The position numbers were made by a program, and so were the translations under genes. The notes beneath the pieces were generated by a model that searched no databases, was not told where the DNA came from, and worked only from the letters and a program-made list of their open reading frames with translations. Below are positions 1 through 11,414 of a DNA stretch of 35,410 nucleotides, piece after piece. The DNA is taken from contig JANBPK010001546.1 in assembly GCA_027579435.1 (NCBI GenBank), forward strand, positions 1-35,410, given 5' to 3'. This DNA comes from Candolleomyces eurysporus (taxonomy: Eukaryota > Basidiomycota > Agaricomycetes > Agaricales > Psathyrellaceae). Position 1 is the stretch's first letter. The number at the start of each line of letters is the position of its first letter.

Positions 1-1885
1 TGAGTGCAGGACCAACACAAGTAGTATACTTGGGAGAATAAGAGCACTGTAAAATTTGTGTAGAAGCATGTCAAGATATTGATGCAGTAGAGATGCAAGC
101 AAGAAATGGTGCCAGCAATGCGCGGTCAGAAATTGAACATCTGCCAAATAATTATAAATAATTATGACACCATATCACATTGTCATCATTTCTATGCCGT
201 GCGCGCAAACGGTACGGCGCGGCGCGGGAGAATCACGTGGAGTACACGTGAGGTCACGTGGGAAAGGTTGGCAGTTTTTCGTGGCTTAAAATCCCGGGTA
301 AAAGAACGATGCTTACTACGTAAACCCTCGTAATTGAATTCACAAATGGCATCTCCCTCGAGAGCTCGGAGACGGTGGACGTGGTGGGGTAGTACTATCA
401 CGTCTTGATTCCTCAATAGCCCGTTTTGATGCCGCTGAAATTTGGTCATACTACTTCATGCCGTCTCAGTGGGTCCAGTGAAAGCGGCAATGACAAATTG
501 ATACCATTCGTTTTACAACTCACTGTGCCTTCTGAGTTGTGTCCTCGCTTGGGTGAGGTCGTGCCAATGGGGACTCCAGATAGCAGGTCGACTCTATAGT
601 CCCTGGTGGCATTGAGACCTTCGGCCAGACGAACTGCAATCACTAACGCTTACCTATGGCGAATGGCCGATGCTGCGCACGGCATGGGCCGAGCCATTTT
701 GCACGGTCCTTGCCGTCCCCTTCTCTGGCCCTACATCTCACCTTACGATCACATCATGATTACTTCCACCCAACCTAAACGTCTCCCAGCCAGAGCTGAA
801 GACAACCGCAGATCCATGCTTATTGTGCCTCGCACTGCTGCAATAACGGAGAGGCAAGCGACAGATCAAAGCGACTGGCAACGGGCGATACTACCAAGGT
901 AACATGGCGGAGCTCGATCAAGCTTGATGGCAAGACGGGTGCCATCCCCTTGAGGAACGTGGTCCTGGCCTTTTTGTACCCTCTTAAATAACCTCAGCAA
1001 AATGCCTCAGTGACTGAGAGAGGATTTGCAGGATGACGATTGTAGACTCATTTCTCCATGGTGGCATTGGCGAAATGTCTGTGTTTGTCGATGGAAAGCA
1101 TCGTTCCAGCTTACGCCACAGCATGACAAAGCCGACAGGTGTACTTACTACTTGGCGCATCGCTTACCAGCGAAAACCGGCGATTACAAGGTTCCGTCAG
1201 CGGCGAAAATGCAATACTATGCACTGATATTCAATTTTCAGCTGACAAAGTTTTTTAGTGATGCGTTGCCTCAACTTGAATAAGACTGACCGGTCTGGTT
1301 TGAATATTATGACCATCCATGGAGTTCCGAGATGTATGGTGAGTAAAGTTGAATCTCTCACGTCGACTCTTTTTGGCACGCTGGCGGTGCTCATCATCAA
1401 CGTACAAGGAGATCAAGGGATTTTTTCGGCTGATGTATGTCGGTCAGGGACAACAAAGTTCGTCTCCTAATTCCAATGCTCGTTTCATCCAAAGAGTTTT
1501 GAAACCAATTCATTTCCAGTCGTTTGCATAAGTTATGTCAGTTTCGTTTTTTGCCCGAGCAGAAGGATGTGACACAATGCCTCGGAATGGCACGCGTGCC
1601 CCGACGTCAGACCTGTCTCCCACCCTGATCAAGAAACACTTGCTGACCCAAAATTGACCCAATTCGGTGGTGCAACATTCTTGACAGTGGTCATAACCCA
1701 TTTCGCAGAAAGAAAACTGACAGAAATTTTACAAACGATTGTAATCTTGCATATTCGTAGCCTCAAGTTCAGGCAGAGAACCTAAAAGTAGCTATAGAAG
1801 CCCGTTCCTGACATCGCGCAGCACGTTCACAATTTATCATTGATACGTCACATACGACGTTGATGCTTAATACGTGCGAGGTCGG
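1..1885. other. No supported gene
   Basis: Short open frames occur on both strands, but none has a start context, splice pattern, signal peptide or recognisable motif that I can defend. The only structure I see is the cluster of CACGTG boxes at 234-260 and, at the right end, the promoter of the small secreted gene at 1979. Confidence 0.5.
234..260. promoter_or_regulatory. Cluster of three CACGTG E-boxes
   Basis: The palindrome CACGTG occurs at 234-239, 245-250 and 255-260, so the copies start 11 and 10 bp apart, close to one helical turn. The last two are preceded by A and T, and the third reads TCACGTG. CACGTG is the core site of bHLH regulators such as the Cbf1, Pho4 and SREBP types. The nearest coding start I can support is about 1.7 kb to the right. 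The target may therefore lie left of the window. Confidence 0.5.
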
Positions 1886-1892
1886 TATAAAG
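1886..1892 (+). promoter_or_regulatory. TATA box of the secreted gene at 1979
   Basis: TATAAAG lies 93 bp upstream of the ATG. The interval between them is pyrimidine-rich and contains the 13-bp leader element at 1925. Confidence 0.55.
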
Positions 1893-1924
1893 CTCAACTC
1901 TTTCTTGATGTGTCCGCGCTGCCC

Positions 1925-1937
1925 ACAGCTGGTCTGT
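1925..1937 (+). promoter_or_regulatory. Shared 13-bp leader element, copy 1
   Basis: ACAGCTGGTCTGT ends 41 bp before the ATG at 1979, probably inside the 5' UTR because it lies about 40 bp after the TATA box. The identical 13 bases occur before two other small secreted genes, at 24859 and 29464. The ends ACAG and CTGT can pair across a 5-nt loop. Confidence 0.6.
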
Positions 1938-1978
1938 GTTCCCTCGCTCAAACTCCAGGCCTTTTCTCTCTCCTCTCC

Positions 1979-2344
1979 ATGCAGCGTTCATTCATTTTCT
2001 TCTTAATCGTGTCTATAGCAACTACTTGGACAAAACCTGCTCTCTGTGCATCTCTGTCACGTACAGTGGTGGCTCTGGAGGATGAGTTGAATGGTATCTC
2101 ACCTAAGGCCGAAGCGGCGGCTAAACCTCAGATCGTACAAAGATCGGTGAGGACAACTTGAGAATGCTGCTGGTCTCATGTGGACTCATACACTTTCATG
2201 AATTAGGATGAATGGCACGTAAGCCATAGGTCCCCAATGATTGGAGGCAAGACGCGGCAGCGTCAATTTACCNAAAAAAGGTGCCAGGCTCTCAAGACAC
2301 CGAAGGACGAGAAAATAGGACGTCTGCCCGCCTCTGATCTCTAA
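1979..2344 (+). CDS. Small secreted protein, two exons (family member A)
   Basis: The model is exon 1 at 1979-2146 and exon 2 at 2207-2344, with a phase-0 intron of 60 nt (donor GTGAGG, acceptor ATTAG). Exon 1 starts MQRSFIFFLIVSIATTW, a clear signal peptide. It ends in VQRS, after which exon 2 begins DEWHVSHRSPMIG. The rest of the tail is basic. An N beside six A's at 2273 makes the 3' end uncertain: as written the stop is 2342-2344 (101 aa), while dropping the N gives a stop at 2316-2318 (92 aa) and an Arg/Lys-rich tail. I do not recognise a domain. Intron phase, size, leader element and the W-x5-[SP]-P-x2-G spacing link it to the genes at 24945 and 29533. The function is unknown. Confidence 0.55.
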
Positions 2345-2827
2345 GTTGAGCGTTTGCTATTATGTACTTGCTAGTAGTCATTTGCACTTCGCAAAGAAAG
2401 GAAGGGTTGCCCGACTAATGTTACTCTCATGTGTCTTCCGCTATTGCAGTACACCCCTGATTTTAATTGTTACGAGTAGACACACTGGCTCCAAATCAGG
2501 TCTTGATACGCATTCTTTCGACCATTCCAGTGGCCAGATAAAGGGAATCGATTCGATGGAGGGCATCACCCTACTTCTAGCATTAATATTGCTGTAAAAC
2601 TCCTTCCGTTGGAGCTTCCTTCCACAAAACTTAACCTTCCCCGTTCCATTCGCTTTCGTTCTTGCTCTCGAAAAGTCGTTTTGCACTCACATAGGTTTCT
2701 TTATAGTTTATATCGCCCCTCGCTGTCTCGGCTCTCCGTTCCTTTCTGTTGGCGCCGCTCCCTCGGATAATTTCGAGCGATTGGGACTTCGAGTCAAAGA
2801 CCCTTCGAACCCCTCCTCTGACCATCT

Positions 2828-3544
2828 ATGACTACACTCATTAATTCAAACCACGAGTGCGCCGATGACCACCGAGAGTTTTACATCCCTGGGTTTGGGG
2901 AAACCTTTGCAGTCGACGGCATGTTATCTGTATACAATGTCTATGCTCCAGGAAAGACAATCTTGTTTCCTCAAATGACCGTCAACGCAATAGCACCCCC
3001 TGAAGGGGTGAATGGCACATGACCTGCCGATGGCGAACGGTTGGCGGACCATGTTGCCGCTCGTCGACGCCCGTCTTTGGAAGTCAAACGAAGCACAACG
3101 GAGAGTCCACCCAGTTACTCCATTTAACATACTTAGCCCATGACACATCATTGAAGCGACTGTTTGAGCATTTTTCGGAGCAATAATCCACCATTCATCC
3201 TGGTTGGAGTGATCATTCAAATGCCATTTACACGACATCCAAATAATCAACCAGCAAGTCACTGATTCTGAGGCACAGCAAGTTGGATTGACTCTTCCTC
3301 ACCCGTCCAAGTGAACTTAAGCGACGCTTGAATGGCACCAGAGGCGCCTGCGTTAAATATTTCAGTACGGGTATTCGAGAAGATGACCGAAGATCGCGAC
3401 GTCGACCAAGGCTACAATCCACGGCGGAAATCTTACTTTTATCAAGCTCGGATGTCAGAAGGTGTTGCCAACAAGCGCATACATCACAGGCTTCTCCCTT
3501 CCGTGCCGTCGGATCTCCCGGTTCCGTTTATTTTAGCCTGCTAA
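2828..3544 (+). pseudogene. Possible decayed or poorly resolved gene
   Basis: A TATA-like TTTATAG near 2700 and a pyrimidine-rich leader precede an ATG at 2828 that opens a 64-codon frame containing SVYNVYAPGKTILFPQ. Coding-like pieces in other frames follow: one near 3184-3260 containing NPPFILVGVIIQMPF, and one at 3332-3544 ending LPSVPSDLPVPFILAC. I could not connect them with convincing splice sites, and no family is recognised. It may be a relic or a gene with introns I misread. Confidence 0.2.
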
Positions 3545-4103
3545 GTACATACACTGCATAGCCCTCCAGAGAACTCCCACAATTGCATCATCAGAACAGC
3601 ACACACACGAAAAAGCGATGGTTGCTTTGGGATAAAGGATCCCCAAAGTACGTCCTCCGCACTACGCGCGCTCCTGTGAGTCTTTAAAATCACTGTTCAA
3701 GATGTCGGTCGGGTTGGCACCTCCGAGTCGGTCAATCCGGGCATCCGGACCCACAACCATCATCGATGAATAGCAAGATAGCTCGGTTGCACGCTTACCC
3801 GAAGGCATAGTACGTGAAGAGCATTGTTTCCGGGAACACTCTCGTAAGAGATTCCTAACAACTTGTTCCTTGTACTGGCAGTGTTATGGCACAATATCGG
3901 ATTCTGTGCGACGTAATCAGATCGCGCCTTCCATTTCCCGATATCCAATTCCAAGCCAGTATCAACTGCACAGCGCTAAGTTTGCCCGTGATGAAACTAT
4001 AAATCCGGCGCCAATTAATGAATTATGCCAAGCACGTTGCAAGCCCTAGCTGATACCAATGATGGATTGCGATTCAATTGGTTGTGGGCGTCGGGCGCTC
4101 GGG
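3545..4103. other. Intergenic, no gene seen
   Basis: No defensible open frame or RNA gene is seen here. The right end is the promoter of the F-box gene. Confidence 0.5.
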
Positions 4104-4113
4104 TATATAAAAG
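4104..4113 (+). promoter_or_regulatory. TATA box of the F-box gene
   Basis: TATATAAAAG lies 73 bp upstream of the chosen ATG at 4177. It also argues against the in-frame ATG at 4120, which would lie only about 7 bp after the box. Confidence 0.65.
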
Positions 4114-4176
4114 CTCGACATGAAACTATCTGGTGATGGCCATCTCTCTTTGCTTCTACGGCACTTTCATCTAAAC

Positions 4177-5873
4177 ATGCCAGTCTTAGGCAGCCACCCG
4201 GCCGAGGTTTGGCTGGAAATCGCCTTCTGTTTGGAGCCCAGGGATGTCCTTGCGCTCAGCCACGTAGGTCACGATATTCTCCTCAAGGCTAGGTTTGAGT
4301 TGATGTATGTCACAGTCTTGCAGTAAACTTTACACATTGATCTCTCGAAAAGAGATCTGGGCCTCCATCCTCCAGTCCATCTGTTGCAGACATCTTCTAT
4401 TCTTCCCTTCTTATCCAGTGGATGATATGAATCTTGCGCAGATTCAGTTAGCTGCGATGGGTCCACATCGTTGGCATAGAGCTATTGAACGTCACCATGG
4501 CTTATATGATAGCAGTCACGATAGCATGATACTGCGACCAAGTCTGAAAGCACCAGTCAACGTGGATCCCACGCACAAGATGAGATTCTTGATACCAGGA
4601 GGGCGTTTCATCGTGACAGCAAATGACTTCTCCGTTGCTCTGTGGGATATCGGCGTAGTTGGGGCCACCCTCAAATCTCCAATTTACCTCGTCGCACGGA
4701 TCGAGGTATCGAACAGGGACGTGCATAACTTCAAGATCTGCGACCTTGTTGTTCAGCAGATAGGGAAAGATTTACTCAGAGTTGCGGTTTCCTCTATGCA
4801 AGGCGATCTCATGTACGTTTTGCAGACATTCAATATTCTCTTTAAAGATTACTTACTCCTTGTGGCAGTGCGAGAGTCTTCACCATTTCGCCTTCAAGCC
4901 CACTGGCTCAGTTCACTGAGCTCGCCCAACTGCATGTCCAAACACAATGTAACTGTGTCTGCGACCTCACGTTTCAGGGGGATTTGTTGTTGATGCGTTT
5001 AGAGAGCCCTCTGTCCGATAATACCATGATATGGGACTTTGTGAAAGGCCAATACGCGATTTGGGATATTCAGAGACTTGCTCCAAAGGTGGAAGTACGA
5101 CTACCTATTTCCGTTCTTCCATGTCTTTATCAAGCTTCTAACGTATTCCAAAGGTGACTCTATTGCACAATATTATCGTACACTTTGTTCCAGAGGAAGT
5201 GCTGGCTTGGAAAGTGCCGCCCCTCGACGACCTTCCAAGCCTTCCAGCAACACTCAGATCGCTCTTGATCCAGCCTATTCCATCATCCCACGCCTGGTCA
5301 CCATTCGAGTTCACGACCCCTTTGGATTTCGACATGGCGTTCATTCGTCAATCTTCATGGTTCCACCACCCACAAATTCCATATATTTTCGATGCACTTC
5401 TCATCCCTCCACGGAATCTAAATCAACGTACTATGGCGCATCGATACCGACTTGACCTTGACTCGAATACCCAAGACGTCAATGCAGTCTTGTTAGTTTC
5501 ATACACCTTCCCTGAAACCCACATATATGCCTGCATTCCTCAAAAAGCTCGTGGTGGCTGTCAGGTCGGCGTCTCACCGGGGGCGATAATATCCAGGGTT
5601 TCGGTGGATCCACAAAGTCATGAAGTTGTAGGCCGCGATCAGTCTTGTATCTTCTCCGTCCTTCCAGGCCTACGTGCAAAGGAACAGACTCCAGCAGAAG
5701 GTGTTATGCGTCCAACCCATACTTCAGCGACTGTGCAATTGACACCTATTCAGAATCGCCAGTCTTCGTCCCAATATCTGTGCACGGGATCTGGTCGGTT
5801 TGTGTCTGCCGATGTTCGAGGTGACGGATCAAGGCTGTGGGTGGCTGACTACCTCTCTCGACCGTCTTGGTAA
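4177..5873 (+). CDS. F-box protein, four exons
   Basis: The exons are 4177-4263, 4316-4812, 4869-5094 and 5154-5873, with introns of 52, 56 and 59 nt. All phases join, giving 509 aa. Residues about 7-45 form an F-box: HPAEVWLEIAFCLEPRDVLALS, interrupted by intron 1 within the helix, then CSKLYTLISRKEIW. F-box proteins bind Skp1 and present substrates to SCF ubiquitin ligases. The remaining roughly 460 residues contain beta-propeller-like strands (for example FIVTANDFSVALWDIG) but no clean WD repeat, so the target is unknown. This N-terminal F-box plus degenerate propeller layout is common in expanded agaricomycete F-box families. A decayed paralogue lies at about 30140-30640. Confidence 0.8.
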
Positions 5874-5960
5874 TATTTCAGAGCTGTATTTGTATCTCAG
5901 GGTTCATCACTTGGCCCGAGCAGTGGACAAATAGTATTGAATGCATTTCGCTGTAGCATT

Positions 5961-6676
5961 TTAGATTGATACTGCAGTTTCCTTTGGTATGAAACTATGT
6001 GCAAAGTCCTTGTTGGATTCCCGCACATCTTTCCCCCTTTCCGGTCGCGCCTCTAGCGTAGCCGTGACCACAGTGTTGATTGCGAACGTTTTGGACAACC
6101 CTGTTGCTGTTGCAGAACATATACAAGTTGGACAAAGGGAGCATCGAGGGGTGGAATAGGTTAAAACTCCTGTCGAGCATGGTCCTCCGCATATCGTTGG
6201 TGGAGGAATGCAGACTGGGTGGTTGCAACCACAAGATGGGCACTCCTGCTCCTGAGAGTCGTACCTCGTGGTGTACCAGCCAGTCATAGTGCATGAATCG
6301 CTATTATAGTACGTACAACTCGCGCTCGCTATGCAGTGTTGCGGTAAGGAGCAAATGTCGAGGAGGGGTCGGTTGTAGCACGAGCAGTAGCGACACCCGT
6401 TTGGAAGCGTGGTGTATCCGTAGATTCCGTCGTTGCCGTTGCAACTCCCGGCACAAGGAACTGGCCAGTCCGGAGGCCAGCATGAGGTTGTGGTCGCTTT
6501 CGTCGGCAGATTTAGCTCTGTGCACAAAGAAAATTGTAGTACCTACTTCTCGGTTCCAGTGTGTGGATAGCCGGAGGAGCGGTAAGACTTTCAAGTGGTT
6601 CTGGAGCGAGTGCTTCGACCGCCGCGATGGCAATGTACAAAGACGTCAGCTGAGAGAAAAATTTTCCGATGGCCAT
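5961..6676 (-). CDS. Secreted cysteine-repeat protein
   Basis: The ATG at 6676 opens a signal peptide (MAIGKFFSQLTSLYIAIAAV). Exon 1 probably ends at 6589 (donor GTCTTA) and exon 2 is 6517-5961. The intron is 71 nt with a good 3' end (TACTAC, pyrimidines, CACAG), giving 214 aa. A closer donor, GTAGGT, keeps the same frame but would leave only 29 nt. The mature part has three cysteine repeats that end in C-x2-C-x-C (GCRYCSC, ECPSCGC, LCPTCIC). In the first, the spacing from third to fourth cysteine is 15, equal to x3-C-x11 in the repeats of the gene at 16269. The tail after the repeats lacks cysteine. No named domain is recognised, although the C-x2-C-x-C ending resembles antistasin-like modules. 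The family is unknown. Confidence 0.6.
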
Positions 6677-7284
6677 AGTTCCAGCTGGTAGAACCTAAGG
6701 CCGCCAATTCTACGCTACACACTGGTTCAGCACTTATACAGCTTTGGGTGGGAATAAAAGACTGAGATTCTGAGTTCTTGAAGGAAGATGGAATTTAGTT
6801 TTGCCAGAACTCGAGCTCTGACGGAGAAACTCATAGAGGAGTAGAATAGAGTGTGAGAGAAGGACTGAATACCGAAGTGGTCGATGTCGGAAAGCTCGAG
6901 ACATATCATTTCCTGAGGTGTAGTCATTACAGAACGAAACCCAGAAGAAACTCCGTGCCCTACAGGAACATGTTAATGCGCCACGCCAAAGTTCAGCGCC
7001 AGTACCTCAGTTCTCGGAAGTCCCGACCTTTTGCCCACGTAGAAGCACTTGAACATGTTCTGACTTCTAGCCCAGATGACTCGAGATCTCCTCGCAAGGC
7101 CCGCAATCAGCGTATCTCCAAGTGCACGGGCCCCGCTCTCCTAAATACAGGATAAGTTCGATGAAGGCGAACCATATTCATCTAATCCAAACGGATATCG
7201 CTCACTACCACTAATGGTCAGCGAATTTAAGGTTTGATTGAAGACTGCACATGCGATTGTATTGTACAAAATTTTTCTTGACGT
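6677..7284. other. Intergenic, no gene seen
   Basis: This is the promoter region of the cysteine-repeat gene to the left and the 3' flank of the xylanase to the right. Open frames here have no coding features. Confidence 0.5.
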
Positions 7285-8513
7285 TCAGTTCAAAGCCGTA
7301 TCCGCGCCAGTGTACGCAGACTTCCTGTTATAGTTGTCATCCCACAACAACGGAGAGTCAAAGCTGGGGAACGTGCTGTCTACCCAGGTATGCCTGTCGC
7401 TGACGCCCCAAATGGTAATACCAACACACTGAGGAACGTTCAAGCAAGCCTTCGTGACAGTTTCGTAGTCACGCTGTTGTTGCGCGAGCTTAGTGCTATC
7501 AACTGGCCGTTGAATTCGGATATCAAGTTCAGTGATTGCGACATCAAGACCAGTGTCGCCCATGCGCTTGAGTTGGGATTCGACATTACCAACTTGGCCG
7601 ACGATGAGGTGGCCTTGGCTCCCGATACCATCGATGGGAGTTCCTCGACCCCTCAGACGACCAACCAGTGCGAGCTGGAGTAACGGAATACGGTGAGGAA
7701 AAGATAGTATTGAAGAGAGAATTGCAACCTACCAGAGCATCGATCTTTGGGCCTGGACCGTCAAGGTTGTAATCATTGATGTACAATTTAGCGTTAGCAT
7801 CGGCAGACCGAGCAGTTCGGAATGCGAGGTCGATGAATTCCTCCCCAAGAACACGGTAGAACACGCTGTTACGGAAAGAGCCATTCTCTTCGAAGACTTC
7901 GTTCACAACGTCCTGGGCGTCACGGTTGCTTGATTAGGATGAAGATTTTGTCGAGAAAACTTGATCTCAAGCGTACCCAAGCATAGACACGACCCCGATA
8001 GCGACCCGCGACTTGGTTGATGTGGTTTTGAATGACTTGAGTGAGCGTGTTACGGTCACCAATGTTTTGAACCCATCCTGGCAATTGTGAATGCCAAACT
8101 GGGGATGCTCATCAGAACATCACCTTTGACTGGAAGGGATCAACTAAACGTACCGAGAGTGTGTCCACGAATCAACTTTCCTCGACTGGTAGCCCAGTTG
8201 GCAATAGCGTCAGCGTTTCCCCAGTTAAAGTTGTTCCGAGAGGCTACATCATCCCGAGATCAGTACTCGGACAAACGATTAAGCCGTCTGACAAGAACTC
8301 ACGCTCAATAGCATCCCACTTCCATGAGTTCTCAGCAGTTATGGCTCCGAATTCGGTGTTAAGGATGTTCGTAACTTGGCCGATGTTGATAGTATTTTGG
8401 TCGATGATGTTTCCGTAGTAGGCCCTGCCCTTGGCTTTGATCTTTGCATCGAGGGCAGCATTGACAGATGAGACGGCCAGCACGGCGGTGACGACGAACG
8501 CAGAAAGCTTCAT
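7285..8513 (-). CDS. GH10 endo-1,4-beta-xylanase, five exons
   Basis: The exons are 8513-8303, 8243-8154, 8098-7977, 7912-7733 and 7674-7285, with introns of 55-64 nt. All phases match, giving 330 aa. The enzyme hydrolyses internal beta-1,4 bonds of xylan and is secreted: the signal peptide is [21 protein letters not shown]10 marks in order are [33 protein letters not shown] (acid/base Glu146), [25 protein letters not shown] (nucleophile Glu250) and [12 protein letters not shown]. All catalytic positions are present and the length is normal for a single GH10 domain, with no CBM1 or linker. It stands alone, with a TATA box at 8591-8600. It is intact and very probably active. Confidence 0.95.
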
Positions 8514-8590
8514 GGTGGCTACCAGGTGAACACGATGCACGAAGAGTGGGTTGGATGGACACGAATGATGGTTTCGGAGCAGCGTTTCCG

Positions 8591-8600
8591 TATTTATACA
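8591..8600 (-). promoter_or_regulatory. TATA box of the xylanase
   Basis: On the minus strand this reads TGTATAAATA, about 78 bp upstream of the ATG at 8513. Confidence 0.6.
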
Positions 8601-8955
8601 CCAATACGAAGGCGGTGGAGGGATCCCAAGACTTTAAATTGCAACCGGGTACACCATCCAAGCTTCGTTTGTCCTTCGACAGTCACACCATCAGGTCAAA
8701 CGTTTTAGTTTCAGTCTTGGCCAGTCGCGAAGTAGCTCGTCATCGTGGCGTCGTGTCTTAGGACTCCAATTCTCCGCGAAGGTAGCCAGAGTCTTGAATG
8801 ACTTTCACCGAGCTTTATTCGTAGATGAGGAACAACATAGCAACCCGACCACCCTTCTTGGGGGAAAAACAACGCTCAAGTTTTCCTTCCAGGATATTGC
8901 AACGTGGTGGAACAGTTGAAGTATGCAACCCCCTCTCAACCATAGCCGGTCAAAG

Positions 8956-9640
8956 TTAAATGAGGAATTCAAGGACGCTTTCGGCGTTAACGAACACAAC
9001 CCTCGTTAAGGAAGTGTACAGATGTTCGGGAATTTGAGCCGGTGAATCTTCTTGTCGAAAGTCGATAACGAAATGGGTGACCATTATATCCGCCAAATTA
9101 TCCTGGGTCCAGCCGTTGAATGAGATAACGAAGCCTAGCGGAGTGTTCGAAAGGAGGACAAAGCTATCACATTGACAAAGCGGCTCCTTGAACGTGCCAT
9201 ATGCATAGAAGCGCATTGCACAAACGCCGATCCCCCGGACAACGCGAAGCACCCAAGAAATAGGAGCCGGCCCGAGTAAGTATCAGATGATGTTCAATCT
9301 TCACTGTGGGGTGGATGTCGAATTTGTGAATGGGTGATGCGGACCGGTGTCGACGCAAACTGCAGCTTGGGGTCGGTGGAATGACCGGGGACCATCGCGA
9401 TTGGCTCGTCGTAGCTTGTAAAGTGAATCTCAGGCTTTGCTTGCACTGATCGTACCGTTCCGGGTAAGAGCTGCAAAAGTGGGGAGATATCGCTGAAGCA
9501 TATTGTTGGAGTCGTGAGATCTTGAGAGTAGGGTAGCAAAATAAAATTGCATCCGACATGGTTGTAATGGACGGTGCCGACTGCTGCGCTTCGGACCGGA
9601 GGCGAGACCAATCCCAGTAATTCGAACACTGCTGCGTCCA
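8956..9640 (-). pseudogene. Doubtful coding region, possibly frameshifted
   Basis: Two coding-like frames lie head to tail. From an ATG at 9640, MDAAVFELLGLVSPPVRSAA continues for about 115 codons to 9294. A second frame, from about 9252 to 8956, contains LPLGFVISFNGW-like sequence and DIMVTHFVIDF. The two are in different frames, and I find no plausible acceptor between them (no AG from about 9300 to 9195). It could be a gene with a frameshift, a gene with an intron I cannot place, or chance. No family is recognised. Confidence 0.3.
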
Positions 9641-9730
9641 TTAGTTGTGATTTCGAGACCTTCTGAAAGTAATATCCATTGAGTGGGGTACGATAAGGCA
9701 TATATACATCGAAAGAATAATCTTCGGGGT

Positions 9731-11414
9731 TTAGACGCTCGTTTCAATAGGTATTGCGATTGTCGTCGAAACCGCGTCGCAATTGGGGACAGCAGTTGCA
9801 GGCTCAGGACCGTGTTGAATCGGATTGCAACCCGGGAGCTTCTCAATATCTACGAGCTGTGTCGTCAGAGCTGGGCAACACCTGTAGGCCGACGGTCACT
9901 TACACTGCCCCTCGGTAATCTCAGGCACTCGAGCGGCCCGTCTACACCTTGCCATCTCCTCTTCAGACCGCCTCGTGAGGACCTCGCAAATCCCCGGGTA
10001 GCTCGTCATACAGCCTTCATCATCCATCGCTCGTTTCAGTGAGTCGCCTTGCCAGCCAAAAACATAGTCGGCATGGTGTCCGTATCCCGTTCTGATTGTG
10101 ACCAAGAAGAGTTGTTCAGCAAGGTTTAACAATCGCAGGATGGAAGCCACTCACGGATCACCCATGCTCCAAACGAGGGGTTGGGTTCCATCTTCTGGCC
10201 ATAAGTCGGGGTGATTGAATGGCTTTGTATCCCATACCGTTTCCATGAATAGGAACGGGATCCGAACTGGATGTGTGTCTGGGCAGTCCGTCCCAAACAT
10301 GAGCAATCCATCTCGCCCCTGGGCGCCTACAGGGTGGGCTACATGGCTCTGGGAACGTATCAAGTACACGATTGGTAAATGTCCATTAAAACCCCGTTGG
10401 AGCTGAAAATGGTTGACACCGCACCTCATGATCCTCACTATCCAAGTTCACGCCATCCCAGCATCTGACAGCATAAAACAACATATAAGTTTCCGTCCCG
10501 CTTGCAATTGAGTGGTGATTACTGACTGGGGGAAATACACTTGCGTTCGTATCCCTCCAAGACATGGGCCCTTAGGGAAGTCTCGAGTATCCTGAGCCCC
10601 CACCCCCGGAGTCCCCGGTCCAATCCCGGTACCGTCCCAACATCTGAAAGTCGTTTGGTTCACAGCGGCGATGTTCATACCGTATTCCTGTCTGCGACTC
10701 ATTGGGTTACCGACTCGCATTCTAAATCCCTTCGGGAAAGTCGTGAGTGTGAGGTTCTTCGTGGGAGACCTGGGTTCAATGTAATAGATTGTCATGCCGC
10801 CATCCGGTGTGCCGGTATTCTCGTTGGCGATTTGAGGAACCTAGGTTCGGCCATGCACATCAGATTTGTTTACGGAAACGCACGAGTAGCTGGGTTACTT
10901 ACCCGAATGAAGCTTCCATTCCTATGCTTGAAGTACATGACCATTGTCCAGTAGTTCGAGTTATCCTCCTTGAAGCGACACGTCGTGCACGTTGCCATGT
11001 CCCCAATGTCTCCATCCTTGGGATCCATCGTCATGTTGAATCTACAACAGTGTTAGGGAATGTGAGGAAATAGAACTATTGAGACGTACGCATTCTATGT
11101 ACATAGTCGCCAGTGGTCATTCACGACATTGAGCTCCTCAGACCTGATAGGTGGACAAAGACAGACGTACACCACCAACGATCTGATGCAGGTGGGGCGA
11201 CACTTGACCTGGGGTAACGAGTCTTTGCAAGTGTCAACATGAAGAACAGCAGTCGACAAAGATCGTGAGATACGTACGGATCCAGACGCTCAGTCACGAG
11301 CTGAGAGCAAGGAAATCGAAGTGTACGAAACTGAGCGAAGGTAGAATCAAACAGCCCTAAAACAATGACCAGGAGAAATAGTGGGGGACGCAAAAAGATC
11401 GGAGGGTTCCACAT
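9731..11414 (-). CDS. DUF1996 secreted protein, nine exons
   Basis: The exons are 11414-11278, 11222-11171, 11094-11090 (5 nt), 11041-10903, 10840-10527, 10464-10425, 10348-10155, 10091-9904 and 9849-9731, giving 395 aa with every phase consistent. A signal peptide (MWNPPIFLRPPLFLLVIVLG) precedes the DUF1996 domain. Its motifs in order are ERLDPLVTPGQVSPHLHQIV, GGNAFN, CTTCRFKEDNSNYWTMVMYF, FPQCWDGVNLDSEDHESHVA, CPDTHPVRIPFLFMET, WSMGDPTGYGHHADYVFGW and LPGCNPIQ. DUF1996 is a widespread extracellular fungal domain without an established reaction. Length and motif order are normal. There is no WSC domain and no GPI-like tail. The 5-nt exon supplies the Asn and part of the Ala codon of GGNAFN. 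Confidence 0.9.

Noticed and set aside
606..902. 98-codon plus-strand open frame
   Set aside because: No signal peptide, domain or splice partner, and the region has no promoter features.
6489..6560. A 29-nt intron (GTAGGT...CACAG) in the cysteine-repeat gene
   Set aside because: It is too short for splicing in this gene set, where introns are 43 nt or longer. A donor 42 nt upstream gives the same frame with a 71-nt intron.
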